Of a DNA stretch of 64,000 bases, positions 39,547 to 50,645 are shown one piece after another. The stretch spans positions 124,001 to 188,000 of the forward strand of contig NW_024067786.1 in the NCBI RefSeq assembly GCF_009389715.1. The letters run 5' to 3'. Under the pieces are notes generated by a model. The model had not been told where the DNA came from. It saw only the letters and a program-made list of their open reading frames with translations, and did no database searches. Made by a program: the position numbers and the translations under genes. Position 1 is the first letter of the stretch. Each line of letters opens with the position of its first letter. The DNA is from Phoenix dactylifera (taxonomy: Eukaryota > Streptophyta > Magnoliopsida > Arecales > Arecaceae).

Positions 39547-40309
39547 TAGGGATGCAAATGGGTCGGATAGCCCCGTGACCCGACCCAACCCAACCCGAAT
39601 TTTAGGACCCGCGGGGCCGGGTTAGGCCCTAAATTTGGACCCGTTCTATTTTTCAAGTCGGATCAGGTCCACCTAATCTCGATCCGGACCCGATTAGTGA
39701 ACCTCTGAAAGATAGATATTTTATTTATGATTAGTCCTTTTCTTTCCTATCCCCTATCTATCTATTTTATTCAATTTAGTTATTCACTAGAGTAATTATG
39801 ATATTAAAGTCGATTCGAGGCAAGTGTTCGGATCTATTATGACATAACGATTAGGTGCCCCACGGACCCTTTTTTATCTTGGAAAATCCTTTACCGGCAT
39901 GATGAAAAAACTATCCGACCTATTTTTTTTGGGTCAGTTTTTCTTTTAGAGAATGTTGCATTAATGTTTGGGACCGACTTGTTGAATTTAGAGAATATTG
40001 AATTTGAACATATGAATATAGCTTATCTAGTAAAATATCTATTTCCTTTTCCAAAAGGAATTAGGACAATAATTGCTTGATATTATTTATTATTATATCG
40101 TGAAACTTTGAATATAAAAATGCATAGATCCGGATCCGATCTGGATCTGACTCGAATGATCCGTCGGGTCAAAATTTATAGGCATGAATCCCACCCAATT
40201 CGATTTTCAACCGGATCGGATCTGGATCCAAAATTAGGATCCGAACAAAAAATCGAATTGGATCGGGGTCGCTCAGGATCCAACTTGACCCGACCCATTT
40301 GCAGCCCTA
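39547..40309. mobile_element. hAT-type MITE with TAGGG termini
   Basis: The left end is TAGGGATGCAAATGGGTCGG, and the right end read backwards is TAGGGCTGCAAATGGGTCGG. Flanking 8-mers GATGAAAT (39539-39546) and CATGAAAT (40310-40317) match at seven of eight positions, a hAT-sized target duplication. Terminal TAGGGATG is also the start of the maize Ac terminal repeat. The element is 763 bp, non-coding, with many GGATCC/GACCCG words inside. Confidence 0.85.
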
Positions 40310-40317
40310 CATGAAAT

Positions 40318-40507
40318 AATGTAAAAGGCTTTGCTATGTTTTTTTTACTTAAAAAAAAGGCACAAACTTCTTCAAATTTTAGAAATTAATAAATCTTCTA
40401 ACTCTAACAGAGTTTTTCCGCACTGTATATAAACTTCCTCAAACCAGTTGGATGACAATTCGAGAAAAAGTAGAACAACAACTGAGCTAAAATAGTAAGA
40501 TTTATCC

Positions 40508-40539
<32 letters not shown>

Positions 40540-42106
40540 CTTCGAGATGACTGCTTATAGAGATTAATACCTGGTGGAGTGAGGGATCGACAATGGAGGA
40601 ATGAAAAGAGAGAGCCGAGACAAATAGAAGGCTTTTGTATTATGGTGTGGTGGATAAGATAACGGGACAAGGTAACGGTCATACTCAGTTGTAGTAGTTA
40701 TTGAGGTGTGGGTGCATGGATTTCTAATAATTCGTTAGTGTCCCACGCATGCAACTAGCTATATCTCTGGGCTACTAGACCTGACATACCCAAAGTTGGC
40801 ATGTATTTTGAATCACATGCATGCACGTTCATTGGATGTCCCATGCATGCAATTAGCTACGTGCCTGGGCTACCATGCCCAAAGTTGAAACCAAACTTTG
40901 GATCTCAAATGAAGATATCCAACCATGGGTCCAGTATGTATCTCGTGAAATTAGACCCCACCCAATAGGATATGGATGGATTTTTGATTCTAACTTGCAT
41001 TATAATTGCGTGAATTGGACCTACCTCACAAATTTAGAGCTTGCTCGAACAAGAAAGACTTAAACCAACCTACTTGCAGTTCTAGGTTTTAATAGATTGG
41101 ATGCTCCAAATTGTACCGGTATAACTAAATTCCACGCCTTTAATATAACAAATCATAGTTCGATGTTATTGCTTGCTTAGCCAGGATTAGAACACTATGT
41201 AATGAGGAGGAAAGATATAATGGATGGGACGATATATTTAGGAATTAAGGGTGATGGAGATGGATGTTTGCTATTAAGGTGGATTAAAATAACTTTTTTA
41301 TCCTTTTTTATTCAAGTGGTTGAATTGATAGCAAGAAAGGCTATGTATATTTGATTTCTTTAAATATGAGCTCTATAATAATGCATTGATTCTCCTTGTT
41401 CAAGTCATAATATCATTCATGACTATGAAAATCTTCTTTAGCAAAATCTTGATACCGTAATATGCTATATTGCTTGAATGGCAGATAATTTCTTATATTC
41501 ATCTCATATAATGTTTTGATAGATGAAATTTAACTCTCACAAGATTTTATATTTGTTCTTTATCTATTATAACTTGTTACACCTTAAAACAAGAATAGCA
41601 GGTTCAATGAAATTGGTTATAAGTTTATTTCATCAAAAATTATTATTATATATTACTGATGTAGGGCAGGGGCCTAAAAGTTAACATGGTAATAAAAACT
41701 CCAATGCATTTTTTGAAAGTCATCTTCAAGAATAAAAAAACCCTAGCTAAAACAAGTTAGCTTCTTGGATTTCAATCAAACTTAGGTTGGTTTCAAGTGA
41801 ATGCATTCTATGTCTAACTTAACTGGAAGTCACTGAGTCTTTGTCAATCTTTACACATATTTCTTATATTCAACAAGTCCATGCGATATATTACCAATAC
41901 TATTCTTCCATGTTTTATCCATTATTTCTCAAAATAAATATCGATAAATCTCCATAAAGTTTACTAACTTATTTCAAAAGGAGTCAATTGAAAAGAAGAT
42001 CAAAAATATTGGGAATTATGTTAATTTTTATCAGGATCAAGCGCTACCATTACACGAAAACCCGCAGGAGTTAGTGATGGCGCAACTTTATTTCCTTAAA
42101 CTAGCG
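40318..42106. other. AT-rich spacer
   Basis: It holds a GA microsatellite at about 40510-40537 and a repeated word, CATGCATGCAACTAGCTA or near it, at about 40746 and 40844. No gene was recognised. The last 80 bases (TTACACGAAAACCC, TTAGTGATGGCGC) look a little like the end of a CACTA transposon, but no partner end was found. Confidence 0.45.
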
Positions 42107-42111
42107 CAGGG

Positions 42112-44138
42112 TGATAAATACCTCAGCCCGCCAAGCCAAAATTCCAAGTGTTTGGCCGAGGCCAACCTCGGCCAAGACCATCGCCCGGGCCAAATACACT
42201 ACTTGGAGGTCTGCCCAAGCAGTGGCCGACCATTCCAGCCACCGGCACAGCCCCGCGCAGGCCATGCCCAGCGCCTACGCGAGGTTCTGCACCCACTGCA
42301 GCAGCGCACGGCCAGCCACAGCAGCGCGCGGCCAACCTCGCGCCCAGGCGAACCACGGCACACGCAGCCCACTACGCGCGCCCATTGCAGAGAAGCGACC
42401 AGCGCGCACGCCCACAGGAGCACGCAGCCACGCGCGGCCTCCAGCCCAAGCGTCCACCTGTGCATGGCCTCCAGCCCGCGTGCCCACCTGCGCGCAACCT
42501 CCAGCACGCACGCCCATCTGCGTGCGGCATCCAGCCCGCGCGCCCGCCCGCGCGCCCGCTCGCGTGCAGCCATGAGGCCAACGCCCAGCCGTGCGCAGCC
42601 CTGCGCGCGCATGCCCAGCCGCGCGTAGGCCTCCGCGCACCCGAGCAGAACCCGGGCCGGCCAACGCCCGAGCGCCAGGCCGACCTAGGGCCCAGCGCCC
42701 TGCGCCCGCGCACGCCCGGCGCGCCCGAACCTCGCCAGGCCCAGGAACGGCCAGTGCACAGCAAGGTCGCCTCCCCACTCCTTGCCAGCACTTGGCGCCC
42801 GCGCAACGATGGGTTGCGTGCACGCCAGACATGGGCATGGACACGGGCGGCAACCAAGGGCACCAGCCCATGCGTGCGCAGTTGGGCGCACACGCACAGA
42901 GGGCACAGCAAGCACAAGGCTCGGCCAAGGCTGCATCCGGCCGAGCGCTCCCAAGCCAGACCAATCCAAGGTTAGCGCACGGGTCAAGCCCAGCCAAAGA
43001 CATAGCAAGGCATCCGAGCCCGCCCACATCGGACCCGGACCAGACAGCATGCGCGCGCCCGAGAACCAGACAAGGCAAGCCACGGTCAGCCCGACCAAGA
43101 GCGCAAACCGGGGATAAGTGGCAACCATCCGCGCGCAAGGCCAAACAAGGAAAGCCACGATCAGCCCAGCCAGGAGCGCAACCAAGGGACAAGTGGCAGT
43201 CATCAGCGCGCGGAAGCAAACAAGGAAAGTCATCACCAGATTGCGCCGGCCAAAGCCAACCGACAGAGACACTTGGCAAGCAGCTAGGCATCAGCGCCGA
43301 AGCAAACAAGGAAAGCGCACGCGCAAAATCAAAGGAGGAGCCTGCGGGTTCTTCCATAGCAATCCGGCAGGAGAGGACACAGGCGGCCAGGATGCAACAG
43401 GCCGCAGGATGGACGCGCACAAGGAGGCCACGCCAGCGATCCAAGGGAGCAAGGGCGACAACAGCAAATCCCCACAAATCAGGTGGGATATCACAGCAAA
43501 TCAGGCAGCACAGCCCAGCCACCCAGCGCAGCAACCAAATCAGGCCGCGCCCGGGCAGATGGCAGCCTCAGCTCACGACACGCGCACAGACCACACCGAC
43601 AGCAAATCCCGAGCGCCCACCTCATTACAGCACATGGCCAAAAGGAGCCAAGTTTAGACAGCCCCTGGCGGCCAAACAAGAAAGCCATTTGAATTTGAAT
43701 TGAGTCCCAAATAAGCCAAGGCACTCGGCCTACAAAAGGAGCCTTTAGGACCCTTAGTTCGGCATCTATCATCTACCAATAGCTTTGATTTCAAGTTGTG
43801 TCAAGGGTTGTATCCCTTTGTTTGTCGGCCGAAAGGCTTGGGCTAAGGAGGAGAATATCACTCCCCTTAGATTGTTTAGGCGTCGCAAGGTTCCTTCCGG
43901 ATCTTGCCAAGAGTCCTATGTAATCGTTGCTTGATTGAAATAGAGTCATTTGCTTTTAGCAATTCACCCCCATACATTGATTCTTTCCCTTTGCCGAGCG
44001 CCCATAGAGGTAGAGCATAGGCAAGGTTCCATCGGCAGCAAGAAGGAAGAGAGATACCCACTTCAAGACGGTCCCAACGCACGGCAAATCCTCAACCTTA
44101 GCACGGGGTTTGGGACCGCAAAGCCCCGCGGGCCAACA
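42112..44138 (+). repeat. 5' LTR of the Gypsy element
   Basis: It starts TGATAAATACC and ends GGGCCAACA. The first 1.2 kb is extremely GC-rich and built of degenerate short units (CGCGCGCCC, CAGCCCGCGCGCCC), which opens long meaningless frames on both strands. The last 450 bases are of normal composition and include CCTATGTAATCGTTGC, probably near the transcript end. Confidence 0.92.
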
Positions 44139-44224
44139 CTGGTGCTTTCATTGAGAGTAGTGGATCATTTAACCCGCAACGGCTCTTTGAAACCATTGAA
44201 AACAACAATGCTGAAGTTAGCCGG

Positions 44225-45021
44225 GTGTTGGAGCATTTGGTGACCACATTGGCCGTCATAAGAAGAGAGGGAAATGCCAACATAGAGAGGCTAGAGAGGC
44301 GGTTTGCAGAAAATGAAAACAATGTCAATGAAGGAGAAAGAAAAATGAGAGAAGATAGAAGGAGAGGAGGAAGAGTTGAATGTGGAGAAACAATTGTTGA
44401 TAGATGGGCCGATGGTATCCCTTTGGAGGATCGGCCAAGGAGCATGGAAGGACACATGAGTGAACCCGTGAGGAGTCCCAATCCATGGAGGCCTCATGGC
44501 CAACATGCACATGAAGGAAGAAGGGGGGAAGATCGGGTGAACCATGAAGGAAATGCTAGGGGTTTCGGTCCAAATGAAAGGGGGATCCGAAAACTTAAGA
44601 TTGAGTTTCCATCATTTGGAGGAGGGGATCCTTATGAGTGGCTCGATAAAGTCGAGCAATATTTTCAAGTATATGAGTCCCCAGAGAAGAGAAGGTGACC
44701 TTAGCTAGCTACCATCTTGAGGGGAGAGCCAATAGGTAGTGAAGGTGGCTAAGAAATATTTATGAAAAAGAGGGGAACTACTTGGGGTGGACGGCCTTTG
44801 TCCAAGAGTTCATGAACCAATGGGGGCCTTCACCAACCATCAATCTCCATGGCTAATTGGCCAAGCTCAAGCAAGAAGGCAAGGTGCAAGTATACATCGA
44901 CAAGTTTCGCCAACTACAAACCATGGTGGAGGGTTGGCCGGAAGAGGCATTACTTGGCATCTTCGTGGACGGGCTCAAGCCTTGGCTCTCCAAGGAAATC
45001 AAGCTCAAGCAGCCCACCCGC
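44225..45021 (+). mobile_element. Gypsy gag part, upstream of the hAT insertion
   Basis: Typical plant Gypsy gag phrases are visible: FPSFGGGDPYEWLDKVEQYF, and further on VYIDKFRQLQTMVEGWPEE. These are capsid-region features. The part is a fossil, interrupted by the DNA transposon that begins at 45022. Confidence 0.8.
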
Positions 45022-48000
45022 CAGAGTTGGGCACTGGGCCGGGCCGCCCACGGCCCGGCACGAAGCGGGCCGTGCCTAGCACGGCCCGCTAGCTACAGTA
45101 CCGGGCCGTGCCTGGCACGGCCCATTTAAGGGGGCCGTGCTGGGTCACGGGTTTCTGGCCCGCGGGCCGAGCCCGGCACGGCCCGCTTCGGGCCTGGGCT
45201 GGCACGGCCCGATCTTGGCCCGCGGGCCAAGCACGGCACGGCCCGCGGGCCAGCCCGGCACGGCCCATAAGGGCCTGGGCCGGGCCAGGCACGGCCCGTC
45301 TCCATAAAAATTAATGCTTCATAAATTTTTTTAATAAATTAATAAATATTGAAAACTAAGGATTTATTAATATAAAGCCACCTTAATGGTGGGGGGTTTG
45401 GCATAGACCCCTACCAGTTTATTAATTTAAATCAAAATGGTACATGAAGGGAGGTTTGGACCTTGGTCTGACCTCCAGAATACAATAAGAAAGGGCCGAG
45501 GTTTGGACCTTGGTCTGACCTCCAGAATACAATAAAAATGTACAATTATAAAAAATTAAGAAATTTTACTAATCATCAGTGATTCAGTGAATCAGTATTC
45601 ACTCTTCAGTAGTGTTTGTATCATCATCATCAGAGGATGTTGTATTATGTCCACCTTTATCTTGAAGTCTTGCCTCAGCATCCAACCAATCTTTGAAGCA
45701 GAGAAGCATCTCCACCGTTTCGCCCGTCATCCTACTTCTCTTTTCGTCAAGAACACGCCGACCTGCACTAAAAGCGGATTCCGATGCTACCGTGGACATC
45801 GGCACAGCTAAAATATCGCGTGCAATTGCAGACATAACAGGATATTGATTTTTAACACTCTTCCACCAAGATAATACATCTAGATTCTCTATTTGATTTT
45901 CATCATATACAGACTGAAGATCATTTCGTAAATAAAATTCTAGTTCACTACTTAAAGATGAAGAAGATGAAGATAAACTTGAAGCATGTGTGTGTTTTCT
46001 CTGTGCAATGAATGAAAAAATAGATGACGAACGAGAACTACTAGAAGAAGAAATAGAGGTTTGTACGGAAAATCTAGATCCACGAATTTTTTCATCATAT
46101 ATAGCATAAATATCATTAAGAAGTTGTTTTACCTCATTTTTAGCAGGTTCAGGATCTTGATTCATATTTTTACTGTATGCATCAAGTAAAATTAGCACGC
46201 CATTCAATTTAACTCTAGGATCAAATACAGCAGCTAAGTTATGCATAGGACATATCTTGTCCCAATACTCATTCCATTTAGATTCCATTAGGTCAATAAT
46301 AGGCATTAACACATCATCATATCTATGTTCTGCAAATTTTTGACTAATTATATATGCTTGTTGTAAAAATGAACATGAAGTTGGATAATAAATACCAGAA
46401 AGAACATTGGTAGCATTATAAAAACTAAGCAAAAAATCTTCCAAAATTTTTTCTTTATTCCAATCAGTTTCAGTCAATGTAAAGCCTAATCCACGATCAT
46501 TAATATATGCACTTAATAAGTTTTTATATGGGTATGCATCATGTATCATGCTATATGTTGAGTTCCAACGAGTAATTACATCAAGTTTAAATTTTTTAAA
46601 ACGTTTACTATGATTTATACATAGTTCCTTAAATTCTTGAAGTCTTGATCTTGAAGCATGAATAAAAAAAACTGCATTTCTAATTTTTGAAATCACATCT
46701 TGAATCATGCCCATGCCAGCTTGAACAGAAAGATTTAAGATATGATATGCACATCTAATATGCAATAAATTTCCATTTAACATGGGATGCAATGAGTCTT
46801 TTAATAATGTAATAGCAGAATTATTATTAGATGCATTATCAAAAGTAATAGACATAATTTTATCATTAATATTATATGAACATGCAGTTTGATAAATGAC
46901 ATTTGAAATTTGTTGCCCAGAATGTGGAAAATCAAAAGCACGAAAAGCAAGAATACGTTTATTTAATTGCCAATCATTATCAATATAATGAGCAGTAATG
47001 GCAATAAAACAATTACTACCTACAGATGCTGACCAAATATCAGAAGTTAATGAAATTTTTACATTTAAAGTAGAAAGTGTTTCAATTAAAGTTTGTCTCA
47101 TTGCTAAAAAGTTAGTCATAGCTACTCTTCTAAATGTACGCCTACTAGTTCTTTTGTAAGCAAGTTGTAGGTTTAATTGAACATATTCTTCAAAATTAAA
47201 AGATTCACATAAACTAAAAGGTAATTCATCCTTAACTATCCATTTTACAAGTGCTTTTCTTTGATTTTCTTGATTATATGCAAAATTACCTACAAGTAAT
47301 CCTCCTTGTATATTAAGGGTACTTTGAGTTTGAGCATGAGAATCATGCATCCTATGACTCTCTTGATGTCTTTTTAAATGCCCTGTTCCCCCACTACTAC
47401 TACAACTATAAAGTTTGGCACATTTTTTACATTTAGCTTTCCAGACTCCATCAACCATAACTCTATCAAATTCATTCCATACAGCACTAGTCCTCTTACG
47501 AGAAGAGGTTTGATCTTCACTCGGTTCACTAGTTCTAGAGGAACTAGGAACATGGGGTTGGGGATTAGTTTCTTCTCCCTCAGAAACAGGAGGAATGCCA
47601 AACTGACGTTCCTCAAAAGATGACATATCTAAATTGATGAATTCAAAAAATAAAAACTAACCACAAGGAGGATTGGAGGAATTGAGTAGAGGGTCGGAGG
47701 GCAGAGGCAGAGCCGCAGAGCCGAGATTCTGAGCTTTCTCTTGTGCTCTCAACAGGAGTGACCTTCTCTTCTCAACAGGAACCTCCTTTTGTGTAGCACT
47801 TGAACACTTGCTAAATGCAAACTAAAAATTAAATTGCTAGAAGAGCACTTTAGAAGAGAGAAATAATAGTAGTAGAGAAGGAGAGAATAGTTGGTTTGGT
47901 GTGGTGAGAATGAGGGAGGAAAGGGCTATTTATAGAAGCCCAAAATTTTTTTTTTTAAAAATACCCCTCAATTCAGCCGTTATTGGACTGTTGGGAGGGG

Positions 48001-48289
48001 TAAAAATGGAATTTTTTTCCAAAATAGCCGTTGGAAACGGCTATTTTTCTCCCCCCTCTCCAGACGGGCCGTGCCAGGCACGGCCCGTTTGCGCCCGTTG
48101 CGGGCCGTGCCCGGCCCGGCCCGCCAATAGACGGGCCTGGGGCCGGGCCGGGCTTCCGGTCTGTGCTGAACGGGCCGTGCCCGGCACGGCCCGCTTCATA
48201 AGCGGGCCGGGCCAGGCACAGCCCGTTTAGACCTCGGGCCCGATGGGCCTGGGTCGGGCCGGCCCGGCACGGCCCGATGCCCAACTCTA
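45022..48289 (-). mobile_element. hAT DNA transposon nested in the Gypsy element
   Basis: The left end is CAGAGTTGGGCA, and the right end read backwards is TAGAGTTGGGCA. Subterminal regions (45033-45300 and 48064-48280) are packed with inverted GGGCCGTGCC / GGCACGGCCC words, the kind of repeated site a hAT transposase binds. The 3268-bp element encodes one transposase on the minus strand. I could not find a clean 8-bp target duplication: flanks are CCACCCGC and GCCTTCAA. Gag sequence resumes directly after it, so it landed after the retrotransposon did. Confidence 0.88.
45599..47626 (-). CDS. hAT transposase (BED zinc finger, RNase H-like core, C-terminal dimerisation)
   Basis: One uninterrupted frame of 675 aa starts MSSFEERQFG. 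A BED finger lies at about residues 47-92 (CKKCAKLYS, HLKRHQESH). The RNase H-like core shows TSDIWSA and ITFDNASNN with the two acidic residues, and CAYHILNL with the conserved H. Serine runs occur at about 530-575. The dimerisation region (DVLSWWKSVKNQYP, VASESAFSAGRRVLDEKRSRM) carries the glutamate of the triad. The length and domain order match RICESLEEPER/Tam3-type hAT proteins, which cut and paste DNA between terminal repeats. With both ends present and no breaks in the frame, the element could be active or recently so. Codon use is AT-rich, unlike the GC-rich ends. The leader upstream of 47626 is CT-rich. Confidence 0.93.
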   Translation of the reverse strand: MSSFEERQFGIPPVSEGEETNPQPHVPSSSRTSEPSEDQTSSRKRTSAVWNEFDRVMVDGVWKAKCKKCAKLYSCSSSGGTGHLKRHQESHRMHDSHAQTQSTLNIQGGLLVGNFAYNQENQRKALVKWIVKDELPFSLCESFNFEEYVQLNLQLAYKRTSRRTFRRVAMTNFLAMRQTLIETLSTLNVKISLTSDIWSASVGSNCFIAITAHYIDNDWQLNKRILAFRAFDFPHSGQQISNVIYQTACSYNINDKIMSITFDNASNNNSAITLLKDSLHPMLNGNLLHIRCAYHILNLSVQAGMGMIQDVISKIRNAVFFIHASRSRLQEFKELCINHSKRFKKFKLDVITRWNSTYSMIHDAYPYKNLLSAYINDRGLGFTLTETDWNKEKILEDFLLSFYNATNVLSGIYYPTSCSFLQQAYIISQKFAEHRYDDVLMPIIDLMESKWNEYWDKICPMHNLAAVFDPRVKLNGVLILLDAYSKNMNQDPEPAKNEVKQLLNDIYAIYDEKIRGSRFSVQTSISSSSSSRSSSIFSFIAQRKHTHASSLSSSSSSLSSELEFYLRNDLQSVYDENQIENLDVLSWWKSVKNQYPVMSAIARDILAVPMSTVASESAFSAGRRVLDEKRSRMTGETVEMLLCFKDWLDAEARLQDKGGHNTTSSDDDDTNTTEE

Positions 48290-48565
48290 GCCTTCAAGAA
48301 GCCATGAGGATGGCAGAGATCCTTGATCAAGCCAACATCCATGACCGGCGGCCGACCAAGGAGAGCTCTAAACCGCAGCCATCCAAATACCAACCGGCGG
48401 CAAGCACCTCCAAGCCACAACCGGCCGCTACATCCACTTCAAAACAGCAACCCCCTTGATGTCAAGAGGCTCAGCCGAGATGAGGTGCAAGAGTACATCA
48501 AGAAGGGATTGTGCTTCAAGTGCGGCACCAAGTGGGAAAAGGGTCACCGCTGCAAACCCGGCTAA
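48290..48565 (+). mobile_element. Gypsy gag part with zinc knuckle, downstream of the hAT insertion
   Basis: The gag C-terminal region resumes with LQEAMRMAEILDQA and includes a zinc-knuckle phrase, CFKCGTKWEKGHRC, the nucleic-acid-binding part of gag. Fossil. Confidence 0.75.
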
Positions 48566-48715
48566 TCCTATGTACTGCACATTGACAGCAGCGGAGAGGA
48601 AGATGATGATGCCGCCACCGCCAGCAGCTCTTCGGAGGAGGATGATCCCATCAAAGACCACCCCATCAGCCCCATACCGAAGGACGCCGAACTATCCCTT
48701 CATGCACTCACCGGT

Positions 48716-49150
48716 GTGCAGCGACCTTCAACCATGCGGATGACGGCATGGATAGGCAAGCATGAAGTGTCCTTGCTCGTTGACAACGGATCCTCCCACA
48801 ACTTCATCAATCTGGGGGCCTTGCAGCGTGTAGGACTCAAAGGGGCAGCCACCGAGCCATTCGAAGTCAAAGTAGCAAGCGGCGAAAGACTCAAGTGCCA
48901 AGAAGTTGTCAAAGATGTTCGGCTCAACATCCAAGGGGTTAGAATTTATGCAGATTTGCATGTGCTACAACTTGTAGGTTTGGATGTAGTCCTTGGCAAC
49001 GCATGGCTTCGGGGCATTGGTAAAGTAGTGATAGACTACAATACCATGACCATGGAATTTCGGCTCAATGGAAGGAAGAAGATGTGGACAGCACTCAACC
49101 ACAAAGAAGTTCGGTCGTGCGAAGCCAACATGATCGAGCACTTGTGCTGA
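48716..49150 (+). mobile_element. Gypsy protease part
   Basis: An aspartic protease core is visible: SLLVDNGSSHNFI, followed by GLDVVLGNAWL. In the family this enzyme cuts the polyprotein. Fossil part of the broken element. Confidence 0.8.
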
Positions 49151-49199
49151 GGGGGAGCCCTTTGCTTCGCCATCGTGATGTCCAAACAATGAGTGGCTG

Positions 49200-50600
49200 C
49201 AAAGGGACCTCAACCAAAGGATGATTTGCAAGACTTGCCACCTCAAGTGCGGTCATTACTTGAAGTGCACCAAGGAGTTCTAGCCATGCCGACAACACTT
49301 CCGCCCAAACGCGCCTTCGATCATCCCATCCGTCTTAAGGAGGAAAGCAAGCCAATCAACGTGCCTCCTTATAGGTATGCTCATTTTCAGAAGGAAGAGA
49401 TCGAAAGACAAGTCGAAGACATGCTGAAACAAGGTTTATCCGGCCAAGCACCAGCCCGTTCTCATCACCGGTCCTCTTGGTAAGAAAAAAAGACGGGTCT
49501 TGGAGATTTTGCACTGACTACAGGGCTTTGAACGAGGTCATCATCAAGGATCGATTCCCAATCCCGACCGTGGATGAGATGCTCGACGAACTCCACGGTG
49601 CCAAATACTTTACAAGACTGAATCTCCGGGCCAGCTACCATCAAATCCGGATGCGCGACAAAGATGTCCACAAGACGGCATTCCGCACCCACTCTGGCCA
49701 CTACGAATACTTGGTCATACCCTTCGGGCTTTGCAATGCACCATCCACCTTCCAAGCAGCCATGAACCAGGTATTCAAGCCGCACCTAAGAAAATTTGTG
49801 ATTGTCTTCTTTGATGACATCTTGATCTATTCCAACACCATAGAAGAGCACATGTGGCACCTAGATCTCGTTTTGCGCACTTTGGAAGAACATCACTTCT
49901 TCATCAAACCTTCCAAGTGCGCCTTTGTTCAAACCGAGCTTGACTACCTTGGGCATGTGGTATCCGGGAATGGTGTGCGAGTTGACACCCGAAAAGTAGA
50001 AGCCATGACAGATTGGCCATTGCCCAAGGATGTTTCGGCCTTGAAGGGGTTCCTAGGGCTCACCGGCTACTACCGACGCTTCGTCAAGGGTTATGGCCTT
50101 ATTGCAAAACCCCTCATGGCCATGTTAAAAAAGGATGGGTTTGCATGGACCCCAGCCGCACGCCAAGCATTTGAAGACCTCAAGAGAGCCATGATCCAAA
50201 CCCCGGTGCTTGCATTACCCGACTTCAGCAAACCCTTCCAAGTCTTCACCGACGCAAGCAATGAAGGATATGGCGCGGTTCTAGCTCAAGACAAGCGGCC
50301 TTTAGCATACATTTTCAAAGCCCTTGGGCCGCAGAAAAAAGCATGGAGCACATATGCAAGGGAGCTACTCGCGGTCATACACGCCGTCAAAGTTTGGAGA
50401 CCGTACCTGCTAGGACGATGCTTCACCATTGTCACCGACCAACAAGCCCTCCGACATCTTCTACAACAAAAAATTGTGACGCCGGAGCAGCAAAAATTCC
50501 TGGTAAAGTTACTTGGTTTTGAATATGATATTGTGTACCAACCAGGGAGGGAAAACAAGGTGGCCAACGCCCTCTCTCGCAAGGAAGGGAGTCCCTTGCT
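49200..50600 (+). mobile_element. Gypsy reverse transcriptase and RNase H part
   Basis: Reverse transcriptase phrases are RFCTDYRALNEV, RFPIPTVDEML, IPFGLCNAPSTFQ and the active-site box FFDDILIYS. RNase H follows (FTDASNEGYGAVLAQ, ARELLAVIHAV, TDQQALRHLL). The conserved tail YQPGRENKVANALSR lies close to the polypurine tract. The sequence is typical of Ty3/Gypsy. Fossil part of the broken element. Confidence 0.9.
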
Positions 50601-50645
50601 CGACAGCACCCTTGAGGACAAGGGTATTCTCCAGGGAGGGGGAGA

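Noticed and set aside
42030-42106. Possible CACTA transposon end left of the Gypsy element
   Set aside because: TTACACGAAAACCC is only loosely like a CACTA terminus, and no matching opposite end or 3-bp duplication was found.
42123-43703. Many long overlapping open frames on both strands (up to 419 codons)
   Set aside because: They lie in the GC-rich repeat block of the 5' LTR, where stop codons are rare by composition. The predicted proteins are Ala/Arg/Pro/Gly strings with no domain, and the same frames recur in the 3' LTR.
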